From Monoraphidium neglectum (Eukaryota; Chlorophyta; Chlorophyceae; Sphaeropleales; Selenastraceae), in NCBI RefSeq assembly GCF_000611645.1, contig NW_014013138.1, positions 2,176-26,505 of the forward strand: a stretch of DNA of 24,330 nucleotides. Reading direction: 5' to 3'. Below the pieces are notes generated by a model. The model saw only the letters and a program-made list of their open reading frames with translations, had not been told where the DNA came from and did no database searches. The translations under genes were made by a program, and so were the position numbers. Below are positions 1-10,173 of the stretch, piece by piece; position 1 is the stretch's first letter; every line of letters begins with the position of its first letter.

Positions 1-808
1 GCGCCAACCCGAACCCACCGGTCTTGCCCTTCCTGTCCATCGCCGCGATCATGCCGACCTTGAACAGCTTCTCCTCGTCAGTCTTGAATGAAGTGTTGTG
101 GCTGAACATGCGGGGGCAGGGCCACAACATGGGTGGCAGTGAGCGTGCGTCAAGGACCCACAGCGGTCGACCTTCGGCCTCCCTGCACCGCAAAACTGGC
201 AAATGCTGGGCGTCGCCACAGTGCCAGCACCGGCCGCAGCTCAGGGCGTGTACGCCCCTGGCACCTGCGAGCCCGTAGCACACCCCATTGCACGCTCCGT
301 GCGTGGCCCCAAGAACCTGAGGTAAGCCTTGAGGTCGGGGTGTTCAAGGCCAATGTGGGGGGGACGGCCGCTGGCGCTGGCCGCGCCGCTGCCTCCCTGC
401 CGCTGCTGCTGTTGCTGCTGCGCTGTTTCATCCTGCGCCTCTGTGCTGGACGTTGCTGCTGCAGATTCCGGCGCCGATCCTGCAAAATTGACGCAAGCCC
501 AAATGGGACATGCAATCGCGTATTGAATATGTTGCGCACACCGGCGCTGCCATCAATGCCACATTTACAGCCCGCATAGGCAACGCAGGTACACACCAAA
601 CATCGCTCGCAGGCAGGACCCTACCTGCTTCAGCGTAGGCCCCAGCCGTGCTACTGTACGCTTGCCGTGCAAGCGCGTTGCATGACCCTGCGTGTAGAGC
701 GTGGATTGGGCCAGCAGCGGGGGGCGCGCGTTGGCCGCTGCGCTGCGCCACGCCCGCACTGGCCATGCCGCAGCACACGTGTGACCACATGTCAGCGCAC
801 CATGCCAT
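1..808 (-). CDS. Unnamed protein with mitochondrial-type presequence (5' part only)
   Basis: Proposed exons on the minus strand are 808-625 (or 766-625), 479-284 and 101 to beyond base 1. All joins are GT-AG and in phase: GCA G|gtaggg to cag|GA, then ATG GG|gtgtgc to cag|C. The N-terminus is Arg-, Ala- and Ser-rich with no acids at first and includes ARQAYSSTAG, which resembles a mitochondrial presequence cleavage site (R-x-Y-S-S). I prefer the ATG at 766 because it begins directly with this presequence; in-frame ATGs also lie at 808 and 790. Next come a Gln-rich linker and a segment that looks like a folded domain: HPDLKAYLRFLGPRTERAMG, then HNTSFKTDEEKLFKVGMIAA, then MDRKGKTGGFGLA, where the window ends. 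I do not recognise the family. Mitochondrial targeting is inferred from the presequence only; a plastid transit peptide is possible. The gene is head-to-head with WDR74. Confidence 0.62.
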
Positions 809-982
809 TTGATTGCTGCTCTCAAGTTAATCATGCTGGCGAGCTGGGCAGCTGTTGAGCAAGTGGGGCAGTCACTTGTGAACCTAGATCAGTCAGCTGA
901 GGTACACCGCAGAGCGTTTGTGAGTTAACTTCTTCACTTCCAAATACGCGTTCTGGTTTGATAGTCTGCTGCGGCAAGGGTC
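809..982. promoter_or_regulatory. Short shared 5' region between two divergent genes
   Basis: Only 174 bases (216 if the minus gene starts at 766) separate the start codon of the minus-strand presequence gene from the ATG of WDR74. The stretch is visibly less GC-rich than the flanking exons. It must hold both 5' UTRs and both core promoters. I see no clear TATA box, so a bidirectional promoter is an inference from geometry alone. Confidence 0.5.
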
Positions 983-3428
983 ATGGAACCGCAAGCATCG
1001 GCGGCTTTTCGCCTGGTGGCCGCAGACGAGCTTGGGCTCCTGAAGGGTGTGTCTTCGGATCGCATACATCCATATGCGCCGTTTCGACATTGACTTTGTC
1101 GCCACTGCTGCAACGCTCTTGACGCCACTCTTCCTGCGCCGCCCGCGGTCGCGTGCACACGCCGCCGCCGCTTTCGCCCCCGTCGCCTCCCCCCTTTCCG
1201 TGTTGCTGCCCTTTAATCTCATAGTACAACACATATGCCACGCCCTTTGTCCTTCCGCTACAGTGGTGGAGGTGCCGGCCGGTCCGAAATGGGGCGATGC
1301 AGCTGTAGTGGCCAACTGGTGAGGCACGCCCTGGATGCAACAAATGGTTGATGGGTCTAGCGGGGGTGCACCCATGCCCCATCCGGCAGGCAGCACGTAG
1401 GCTGCTGGTTTCTGGTACGGTCAGTAAGACGGTGCATCGTCTGACTGTCTGGCCGCAGGGGCACCGTGGATCGCAAGAACGGCATCACGGCTCTGTGCAG
1501 CACCTCCAGCTCCTTTGAGCCAGGTGCGGCGACATCGGAGGACTGGCCTGGCCGCGGCCCGTGCTGGATGCAGTCGCCTCTTACTACCGCCAATGGGACA
1601 ACGGTGGCGGGTTGGGTGGGGTCTCTAGACGCCCAGTGGCGATGTGGCGAGTGCAGTGCGCACAGTGCTTGCCGCACCCCCTTGTCAAAGCTGTCGTGCT
1701 TATCGCCCGTCTTTGTTGCGGTGCTTGCCTTTCTCAACATTTCTGGCCCCAGGCACACCATCGTTGCTGGCAGCTGGGCGCCTGGGCGGCAGCGTGCAGG
1801 TCCTGGACGGTGGTGCGGGAACCCAGGTGGCGTCCTGGCAGGCAGCGGGCGAGCAGCGCAACGTCGGTAGCCCGGGCACTGCCAGGGTGGTGGGCGTCCA
1901 TTTCCTGGGGAGCCTGCCACCCGGCAACGGCCTGTCTGCGGCAGACGCGGCAGCCGCCGCACACCTCAGAGCTCTCAGCGTCACGGCGGGCGGGCGCGTG
2001 AGCCTGCACACGGCGGTGGCGGGCGCGCAGGCTGCTTGGGAGCAGAGCAGCAGCTTCCAGGCGGCGCCCTCGGTGGCCTGCTCGGTACGCGCGGGGCTGA
2101 ACAGGCGTTGCATGGAGTCAGGAGTGCAGGAGCTGCCTGTTGGCGCTGGGGATCTGCATTTGTGGTGTCACACAGGCAACGCAGCAGCAGGCCGGGTGAA
2201 CCAGTACCACGGCTGTCTGGCAGCATGCCGCCGCGCTGGCATGCAGCTCCCTCACACCCGTGAGGCCCTCACCACGTGCGCAGGCCCTCAGCGGTGACAG
2301 CGCCGCCCTGGCGGTTGGCGGAGAGGGCTGCCAGCTGAGCCTGTGGGACCTTGCAACGCAGTCGCGCGCGTGGCAGGCCAAGGGCGCCAAGCCCAGCAGC
2401 ATCGGACTCGTGGACCTGGCACACGTCACCGCGGCCACGTTCCTGGACGGCGGGGGCGGCTACCTCGGCCGCAGCGGCAGGGGCGGTGGGGCTGGCGGAG
2501 GGGAGGACGCCAGCTGCTCTGTGGGCCGACGTGTGGTGGTGGCGGGCAACACCAGCCACAAGCTGCTGCTGTACGACACAGCGGCTGGGCGGCGGCCCCA
2601 GATGGAGGTGGCCTGGCGGGACGCGCGCGTCACTGCGCTGGCGGTAGATGATGCAGGTGCGTGGATGGAGGACGCCGCCGTGACGGTTTCTTTCAGCACC
2701 CACGGCGCGGTACAGAATGCACTCAGGCGGTCGGGCTGCAAGTGCACCACCCATGCACCCCCTACTACATCACGACGACTCTCTCCTCACAACCCGCCCA
2801 CCCCTTGGCGCGCCCCATGGCAGGGCAGCGCGTGTGGGCGGCCAACGGCGCGGGCGCTGTCGAGGCGCTGGACCTGCGCACAGGCCGCATGGGCGGCGCC
2901 CTCAAGGGGGCGGCCGGCTCAGTGCGCGCGCTGGCGATTCATCCTGGCGGCGAGCCGCTTATTGCTTCCGCAGGGCTGGATCGTTTTGTGCGCGTGCACA
3001 ATGCCACGAGCCGCGCAAACCTGGGCCGTGCTTACACGAAGCAGCAGCTTACAACCGTGGCCTGGCTGCCTCCGTTGGCGGCGGCCGCGGCCCCGGAAGC
3101 GGTTGATCGCAGCAGGCAGGAGCCCCAGCCGCGGCGTCAGGCCGGCAAGAAGCAGCGGCGCGAGGCTGACTCGGAGGAGTCAGAGGAGTCGGAGGAATCG
3201 GAGGAGCTGGATGTGGGCTCGGCCGACGGCTCGGACGATTCTGACAATGACTCTGAAGATAGCAGCGACTCAGGGGACGAGGGCGGCGGCGCCCAGCAGC
3301 AGAAACAACGCGGCAGTGGCAGCGGCGGTAGTGGTGGCGGGCGGGGCCGCGGTGGCGGTGGTGGCGGCCGCCGTGGCGGTGGCAGGTCGGGCAGGGGCAG
3401 GCACACAGGCGTCAAGCGGCGAAAATAG
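983..3428 (+). CDS. WDR74: WDR74/Nsa1-like WD40 protein, 60S ribosome biogenesis
   Basis: Six exons (983-1046, 1264-1318, 1459-1523, 1753-2084, 2284-2656, 2824-3428) join in frame to a 497-residue protein. WDR74 (yeast Nsa1) is a nucleolar seven-bladed propeller that binds early pre-60S particles and the AAA ATPase NVL/Rix7. Exon 1 gives ADELGLLK and continues across the intron as VVEVPAGPKWG and TVDRKNGITALC, matching the plant LGL(I/V)KVVEARG...RKNG blade. The last blades are diagnostic: LKGAAGSVRALAIHP (about residues 323-337) and ASAGLDRFVRVHN (about 344-356), followed by the family's KxxL segment (YTKQQL). The tail has an acidic Ser/Glu/Asp block (about residues 410-455) and then a Gly/Arg-rich basic end, RGRHTGVKRRK, a likely nuclear/nucleolar signal. 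Acidic plus GR tails are common in nucleolar proteins. The stop lies 35 bases before a TGTAA signal. Confidence 0.93.
3150..3420 (+). repeat. Low-complexity acidic then Gly/Arg coding tail of WDR74
   Basis: About 3166-3290 is a run of GAG/TCG/GAC codons giving repeated Glu-Glu-Ser triplets, then Asp/Ser-rich sequence. About 3300-3420 is GGC/GGT/CGC-rich, giving a Gly/Ser then Gly/Arg repeat. Both are coding and in the WDR74 frame; the antisense frames here are Ser/Pro-rich shadows. Confidence 0.8.
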
Positions 3429-3462
3429 GCTGGCCTGATGAACCTGCAGACTCTTATGGCGA

Positions 3463-3467
3463 TGTAA
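3463..3467 (+). terminator. TGTAA polyadenylation signal of WDR74
   Basis: TGTAA is the usual polyadenylation signal of chlorophyte algae. This copy lies 35 bases after the WDR74 stop, so the 3' UTR would be very short. No other TGTAA occurs between the two convergent stops on this strand. Confidence 0.7.
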
Positions 3468-3490
3468 TTGTTGCAGGGGACATGAGGACA

Positions 3491-3495
3491 TTACA
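3491..3495 (-). terminator. TGTAA polyadenylation signal of the DUF3110-like gene
   Basis: TTACA on the plus strand reads TGTAA on the minus strand, 65 bases after the stop at 3560. It faces the WDR74 signal at 3463-3467 with only 23 bases between them. Confidence 0.68.
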
Positions 3496-3559
3496 ACTCC
3501 AAGCCATCCTGTGCTGGGAGGCTGAGAAACCGCAGTGGCAGCAAGCTCGCTACCCTGCG

Positions 3560-5614
3560 TCAGTCGTCAAAGTCGTAGCCCACGCGGCCCAGCGCGCCCT
3601 GAGCCGCAGCCTGGTACACAACCAGCTGCATGAATTCCTCCTGCTGCATGCCCACGCGCAGCGGCAGCTTGCCTCGCCGGAACACAACCAGGCCGCTGGG
3701 CGGGGACGGCCCCGGGAGCTCTGGCCCCGCTGCGGCGCCGCGCCCCGCTGCCTCGTCAGCCCAGCGGCGGTCCTGTACCTGCCTGCGCTGCTCCAGCCAG
3801 GCCTCGCGAATGTCGCGCTCCAGGGTGGCCGTCTGCATGGCGCCCAGGGACAGGAGGCAGCCCTGCGCCTCTGGCCACTCGCGCATCACCGTGAGGCAGT
3901 GCATGCAGTCGTGGCGGTCCTCAAAGGTCAGCACGCGCACGTCCCGCACCCCCGCCTTGAGCGACACGTCTGCCTGCACAAAGCCGACAGAGCCATCAGG
4001 GTACCCCAGGGTAGGCAGGTACAGCGCAGAGAAGCGCCGCTGCCACCAAGGCTGCTCGCCACGCCCAAAGGAGCCGCCCAGCAGCTCGGACGGCACCAAT
4101 TCCGGATCGCCGCTGCTGGCAAGGCTGCTGCTGCTGGTGGTGCTGCTGCTGCTGGGTGCGGAGGCAGCGGCCTGCCAGTCATCGGCCGCCACCCGCAGGG
4201 CCTCGCGCACGCTGTCCTGCCGCACGCGCGGGTCAGTGGGCGGCCGAGGGGCGCGGCTGCTGCCAACGCGCTTGCTCAAAATGGTGGCACCGTCCCCCGT
4301 CACCACGGGACCCCCCGCGGCGGCCGCGCCGCCACGAGAGGCGGCCTGGCGGCTAGGCGATGCTACGTCGGGCCTGGCGCCAGGTGCCGAGCCGCTGCCG
4401 CTGCCATTGGTGCCAGTGCGGGCTTGGGAGCGGGCCGACATGGAGCCGCCAGCACGAGCCGCGCGGTTGTTGCGGGCCCAGGAGCCCCATTCGCGCTGGC
4501 TACCCTCTGCACCGCCAACATTGCTATTGCTGCTGCTGCTCGTGGTGCTGGTGGTGCTGCTGCTGGTGGGGGTGGTGGTGCTGGCCTGCGCACGATCGAC
4601 TTGCTGCGGCTGCTGTGCCGTCTGAGAGAGCGGGGGTGCTTCTCCCACCTCCTCTGCAGCAATGTCAACAGCGGAGAGCACTGGCTGCGGCTTGCCTTCC
4701 GCGCCGCTGCTCTGCCAGCTGAACCCAGGGCCGTCGCTTCTGGCGCTGCTGCGGCCGCCTGTTTGGCTTCGGCTGGCCGTCCCGCTGATGGCACCTGCCG
4801 CGCCGGACACGGCTGCAGCCCTGGCATCCGCTATGTCACGCTGCATGTTGGCCTCGTCCTCCGGCGTCACACCCAGGGCCCGCCGCATCTTGTCAGACGC
4901 CCGTGGGCCATCCTCTGGCAGCTCCATGCCGGCCGCTGCGGCCGCGACCTCCATCTGGCGCTGCAGCTGTTTCAGGCCTGCGATGTTGGGCGTAGGTGGT
5001 GGGTAGTAGACTGAGGCAGCGACTACGATGGCCATCGCCTCAGATATTCAGTGTCTCGGCGCTTCATCCCTTGCAGGACCGATGACAGCACACCAGACAC
5101 TCCACTGCGGGCGCAACCGTGTTGGACCACACCGTCCATCCTCTGCTGCCTCAGCAATAACCACAAATCTACTCCCCCGTACCCTCCCAGCCCAACACGC
5201 CGCAGCACCCTCTCCTGTCGCGCACCGTCCAGTGTGTCCTGCAGCTTCACCATGGCACCCAGCCCTGCGCGCCTGTCCACGGTGCCGTCAGGCGCCACCA
5301 GCCCGGCCGCATCCAGGGCCTCCACACTGCTGAGGGAGGCCACGTGGTCGCCCACACGGCGCTGCAGCGCCTGCAGCTGGGAGTGCACGGAACGCAGGCC
5401 GCGTGCTGCGCTGCCCAGGCCGGGTGCAGCGGCCCGGCCACCGGAGCCCAAGCTGCCACTGCCTCCCTCCTCCTCCTCACGCTGCTGCTTCAGCACCGCC
5501 CCCAGCTGCTGCTCCAGCAGAGACACCTCCGCGCCCAGGCCACCGCCATCAACACCTGATGGGCCACTCGCGGGCCAGCGCTGGGGACCAGGCGAGCTGC
5601 GGGCGCCGCTCGGT

Positions 5615-5659
<45 letters not shown>

Positions 5660-5673
5660 TGCTGTTGCTGCCG

Positions 5674-5704
<31 letters not shown>

Positions 5705-7969
5705 CGCTGCTGCTGCTGCTGCTGCTGCTCCTCTCCCGTGCCCTTGCTGTCCAGCCACCACTCGTTGTCGTCCCGTCCGCCCTCCCCCTCCTGCCAGGCG
5801 TCCTCCAGCTGATAGAACTCCGACAGCAGGTCCTGAGGGGAGAAGCACAGCGCAGGGGTGATCACACAGCCGGGACGCACATGGCACGATAACCGTATGC
5901 CGTTGGGATCGATGGGCCCTGCCCGACCACCCTGTTTGGCCCAAAGGACCCTGGGGCAACTGGCTCCTTGCCGCGGTGGGCCTGCCTGAGGGCCAAATCT
6001 GAATGAAGACTTGACCCAGTGCGTCTGAACCACACCGACACAAAGCCAAGAGTGCGGCGGCCCGCTCACGGACATCTGCCAATATGGTGCCCCCCAGGCC
6101 CCGCCACATGAGACCTGAACCTCAGCACTTTACGCAGCACCGCCCCGCCAGCCTCACCTGCTGCATCGCCGAGATTTCCTGAGGTGTCTTGCCAAATGTT
6201 GGACTCAAGAGGCCAAGGGCGCGTTTCATCGCCGCATTGGTGGGGGCCTCAACTCGAGGCGCGGGCGCGACTCCACCGCTGCTGTCACTGGCGGCTTCGG
6301 CGGGCGGCATGCTGCTGAGTGCGCTCGGGCCAGGAGCCTGCCCCACACCCGCGCCCATGCGCTCGTGGGGCTGCTGCTCCAGCTGCGCCTGCGCCTGCTC
6401 CAAGCCTGTGCCTGAAACTTGCGCGCTGCCTGGCAGGTCGGCCTTTGCCCCGGCCGGGCTCGCAGAGCCCCACGGCTCAGCAGAACCCTCCGCCTCCGCA
6501 GCTCCGGCCGCCTCCACTTGCTGGGACAGCGGCTGCTGAGGACGTGGCTGTGGCTGTGGCTGTGGCTGTGGCCGTGGCTGTGGCGGTGGTGTGGCCCCCA
6601 CCTCTGCCACGGCCGCGGCGGCCGCCGCCATGCTGCCAGGCAGTGACTGCAGAGAGCGCAGCAGGAGGTCGGGCAGGTCGGTGCTCACAGGAACAAAGCC
6701 GCCGCTGGCAGGAGGCGCCGGGCCGCTGCCGATGACAGCGCTGCCGGGGCCAGAGACGTTGGTGAGCTCGGGGGCAGCAGCTGCCGGGGACGCCGCACGA
6801 GGCGTTGGGGACCGTGGCGCGCCTGGTGTGCCCGCGCCGCCGCCCGCGCCGGCGCCGCCTCCCCCCACAAGCTCCTCCTGCAGCAGCGCCGCCAGAGCCT
6901 CGAGCCCCATGCCTGCGCCGTGGCGTATGCGCCCGCGCGGCAGCACGTCCACCTCAGCGCCCTGCAGCGCCGCAACATCCTCCAGCAGCAGCGGGGATGA
7001 CCCCACTACCCGCGGCCGCAGGCCCCCACGCACCGCGGCCTGCAGCGCCACCGCGGCAGCCGCGTCGTCCCCGCCGCCGCTACTGACGCCGACGGGCGCG
7101 GGCCCCTCTGCCAATGCGTCGCGCAGGCAGCCGGCCACGTAGTCGGCGTCAGCCGCGTCCTCAAATGCCACCAGGTGCTGGCGCGCGGGGCGCCGAGGGT
7201 CGAGCGCCACGCGTGGCAGCAGGCCGTGGGCGCCGCCAAAGTTGACATAGTGGACGCGCGGCAGCGCCCGCCACCACCCGCGAGGCAGGGGGGCTGCATC
7301 CGCAGGGCCCGCAGCGGGCGCCTGCGGACGGCGCGCGGGCGCGGCTGCTGCGATCTGCATGGCAGCCCCGGAGCTGCGATCGCTCACAGCCCCACCTGCC
7401 AATGGCGGCTGCGCCAGCGGGCCCCTTGCTGCGCTGGCACCTGCCTCACGCCCCGCGGCCCACTTGGCAGCGAGCGGTACTACGTAGCGGCCGGCGCAGA
7501 CTGCGGCCACCGCCGCGGCCGCCACAGCTGCGGCAGCTGGACTCGCTGCCCAGGGGACCGCTGCTTGCTGCAGTCGCTGGAGCGATTGCGCAGCCTCCGG
7601 CTGTTGCTGCTGCTGGTGCCGTTGCTTCTGCTCCTGTGCGCCTGCGGTCTGCTGCTGGTGCTGCTGCTCCAGGTGCTGTTTCTGCTTGCCTGCAGCGCGC
7701 TGCCTTTCCCATCGCGCCTGCCGCTTGTCCCGAGGCTGCGTGCTGCCGGCGGCTGCGGGCAGCGCCAGGGCCTCGTGCGTGGACTCGGGCTGTGGCGCCA
7801 CTGCCTCCGCGTGGGCTCGGCACCAGGCAGGGCCCGGCCTGTGACGCACAGGTGTGCATACGAGCACCTGCACCAAAGGCAAACGCAGCGCGCCGGCAGC
7901 CTGGGGCGCTGGGCTGGGCATGCGTGAGCGCCGCAGCACGAACATACAGGCGGCGGCCGGCGTGTCCAT
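3560..7969 (-). CDS. Plastid-type protein with two DUF3110-like modules and polyQ tract
   Basis: Three exons (7969-6158, 5832-5226, 5010-3560) join in phase to about 1289 residues. Met17 (ATG at 7921) is an alternative start. The N-terminus is Arg/Ala/Pro-rich with few acids, as in a chloroplast transit peptide. A Gln-rich helix (about 95-135) and an Ala-rich hydrophobic stretch (about 141-168, possible membrane helix) follow. Module 1 (about 239-347) contains VHYVNFGGAHGLLPRV and LVAFEDAADADYVAGCLRDA; the C-terminal module 2 (about 1133-1289) contains VRVLTFEDRHDCMHCLTVM and GKLPLRVG. Both resemble the small DUF3110 domain of cyanobacteria and plastids (a strand, then FEDxxDAxxYxxxL), whose function is unknown. 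The modules are separated by some 780 residues of Pro/Gln-, Gln- and Ser-rich linker. The family call rests on pattern recognition and is moderately sure; function is unknown. The donor at 5226 is the phase-consistent choice but has rivals. Confidence 0.72.
5617..5727 (-). repeat. CAG microsatellite coding for polyglutamine
   Basis: About 37 consecutive CTG/TTG/CCG triplets on the plus strand read as CAG/CAA with two CGG interruptions on the minus strand. They give 35 Gln and 2 Arg in exon 2 of the DUF3110-like gene. The long open frames on the plus strand here (poly-Cys, poly-Leu, poly-Ala) are shadows of the repeat. Confidence 0.92.
6538..6590 (-). repeat. Pro-Gln/Pro-Arg coding hexanucleotide repeat
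   Basis: The plus strand carries tandem TGTGGC-type hexamers, with CGTGGC variants, which read as alternating Pro-Gln and Pro-Arg on the minus strand inside exon 1 of the DUF3110-like gene. This is linker between the two modules. Confidence 0.75.
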
Positions 7970-9142
7970 CCAAGGGACGGCGAGCAGCCGGCACCGTTAT
8001 CCAGACAGCATGGGGAGCGTGTCCTCACTCGGCAACATTTCTGCAAAGACATGCTCACCCTTTTCTCGCAGGACGCTCGTGCAGCGGTGTACGCTAAGCC
8101 TGCAGCCCCAGGCCGGCGCTGCCAAAGGACACGCATTGCATGCGTGTTGATTTCTGGAACGCTCTTGATAATTTTGTTAGGCACGCCTTCGCCGCGTGCA
8201 GGCAACATCCAGATCGCATTTGCGTCACCAACCGGTGACAAAGTGCCGTGATGCACCCCACCCACCCCACCTGCTACACTCCTCCCCCATGCATCGTTCT
8301 CGGGCGGGGCGGAAGATTCGTGTTGAAACATGCACTGTGGGCTTATATCTAATTTCGGTTGTAGCATGCATGCAGTAACGAGGGCGATTACCATGGGGCG
8401 CCTAGAGTCGTCGTCACCACCGTCAACACCGCACACGGCAGATGTGGCAAGTAGCAGTATGCTCAAAGCGAGGGGGATATTCCTGCCCGTACCCGCGCCA
8501 GCGGTACCCTACTATACACTGAATCATACATAGAGGTTGAGAGTGGGGGACACTAAGCAGTCCTACTTTGGAGTCGCGCCTTGCACATCTCCTTGTACAA
8601 CACTTGCGATGGCGCCCGCCAATGCCGAGGAAGAAACCCGCCGTTCTTGGCAGAGGCACGCTTTTCAAAGAAAGTTTGAGCCGTAATGTCACAACGTTTG
8701 GGGAAGGTCAGACGACGGGGAACCGCAGAGTTGCCGCGCGCCACGGTCTGAACCCCAAGCTACTCAGCAACACGAGAGCAGGGGTCGCACAGCACGCAAT
8801 CTGTGCATAGCGTGCCCAAAAGGGTGAGCATGACTTGTTGAAGTGAGAATCTGGTGCCAAGATATGTATGTTGATTGCTTGTATGTTGATTTGTCATCAC
8901 CAGGTGCCAAGCAGTGAGCCGGGCTCGTCAACAGCTTGGCCACACGTGGTGCCTTGACGCTTCCAGCAGATGAGCAGGGGTTTCAGGACAAGGCCTGGGT
9001 CGAGGCTTCGCTCACCCCGACGTACCCACTCTGGCTATTTGCATCAAAATACTTGCTTGAGGAGGGACCCCATCCCCTGTGTTTAACTCGTCTCTGGTGG
9101 TTTCCTTTGTACACACACTGCTGGCAAAGCGCGATGTGATCA

Positions 9143-9310
9143 TGCGCATGGAGAGCATTGCAGGAATTCTACTTGAAACCAGCCAGCCAAATTGCTGCCC
9201 CCGGAGGTGCAAGGCCGTGGAGGTACAGGGGCGCACGGTCATCATTTGCCGCCACGCGCAGGGCGCAGCCACTGATCACTTTGGAATCCGGGTGTGGACA
9301 GCTACTGCAG
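9143..9310 (+). CDS. Possible orphan exon, unknown protein
   Basis: From the ATG at 9143 the frame reads MRMESIAGILLETSQPNCCP and further on GRTVIICRHAQGAATDHFGI, ending at a good donor, GCA G|gtatgg, near 9310. Third codon positions are GC-rich in the middle of the piece although the surrounding DNA is not, which suggests coding. It contains CCPRRC and a His/Asp-containing stretch but no motif I can name. The frame is also open for some 60 bases upstream, so the start is uncertain. It may be an exon of a lineage-specific gene, a decayed mobile-element fragment, or chance. Confidence 0.28.
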
Positions 9311-9671
9311 GTATGGTGTATATGATAAGTTATGGTCAGCATGGTTACAACAATGTGCACTCGAATGCCAGGCACGTCCGCAGCCCGCCTGCCAAATGTT
9401 TGACTGCCGCTGGTTGCCCTGATCGGTTGGGCGGGGTGGCTGCGCGCACACGTGCGCAGAGCAGCGCAAGGCCGCAGCAACCCCGGCTAGAGCAGCACAG
9501 CGCTGGCGAAGTGACAAGCGCTATTCACGAGTAAATGTGTGCAAAATCCATAAAGGGAGCCGGTCACCCAAGGATCTCAATAACTGGAGTCGTCCGGGGG
9601 GTGTTGTCCGTCAGTCTGGCTGGGAGCAGCGGGTGACCGGTGCGTCAAAAAGGTCGAATGGTGAACAGGAC

Positions 9672-9838
9672 CTTCGCGGCGCTTACAAAGGATTAATCTG
9701 CCAATTACACGTACGTAGACGCGTTTGCCCGGGGTGCCACCGCGATCTCCAACCTGAGCAGTTCAGCCCGTCAAAGCTGCGCGCAACCCTGGAAGGTCCC
9801 CCGATCGCTTCTCCAGGCGCACTTTTCACGGATTCAGG
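9672..9838 (+). CDS. Possible orphan exon with CxxC motif
   Basis: After a possible acceptor (gaacag near 9669) the plus frame reads DLRGAYKGLICQLHVRRR, then VCPGCHRDLQPEQFSPSKLR, and reaches a donor-like G|gtgcgt near 9838. CPGC followed by a Phe and a basic helix recalls the first half of a zinc-ribbon or HNH-associated knuckle, but a second Cys pair is not visible. It could follow the 9143-9310 piece in one gene, but I could not find a phase-consistent join. Confidence 0.25.
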
Positions 9839-10173
9839 TGCGTTAAGCAGCCGTCTTTTTGGGGACCTGGCATGGCAGCAAGCGTAACTCCGGGGGGTGG
9901 GGTCACCTTGGCCCACACCTCACCAGTCGAAGCAACCGATCACCACCACCAGCCTGGTGTATGAAGCCATCACACCAAAATTTAACACATGTATCAGTTG
10001 GCAGGGCCAGTGGGCTGAGCAGCTGGGTCGCCGGAGGCGCGTCTGACGGGCTCGCATTGCATGGGGCTGCCTGCAGCAGGCCCTGGTGTCGCAGAGCTCA
10101 CCGCGCACCTAAGCTGACATAGGCCCTGCCGCATCCAACGTACACACACGACAGACTGCCCCCAGTCCGGATC

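Larger units (their letters stand above)
7970..10173. other. Intergenic island, less GC-rich, no convincing gene
   Basis: This 2.2 kb separates the divergent start codons of the DUF3110-like gene (minus) and the expansin (plus), so it holds both promoters. Base use is clearly more even than in the flanking genes. No frame longer than about 150 residues is open and none shows a family I know. Two plus-strand pieces with protein-like character are listed separately. Confidence 0.6.

Noticed and set aside
2260..3438. 392-residue unspliced frame over the WDR74 locus
   Set aside because: Only its first part is the WDR74 frame; beyond 2656 it runs through an intron and then reads the last exon out of frame, losing the conserved last blades.
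3482..5014. 510-residue plus-strand open frame
   Set aside because: It lies antisense to exon 3 of the DUF3110-like gene. Its Ala/Arg/Gly/His-rich sequence has no motif, while the minus frame shows domain-like sequence, good splice sites and a TGTAA signal.
5403..5892. Poly-Ala, poly-Leu and poly-Cys proteins on the plus strand
   Set aside because: These are the other frames of the CAG/CTG repeat; the minus-strand Gln frame fits the spliced gene.
7175..8466. Long frames on both strands over the 5' part of the DUF3110-like gene
   Set aside because: They are GC-rich shadows with Arg/Pro/Ala bias, and none has a domain.
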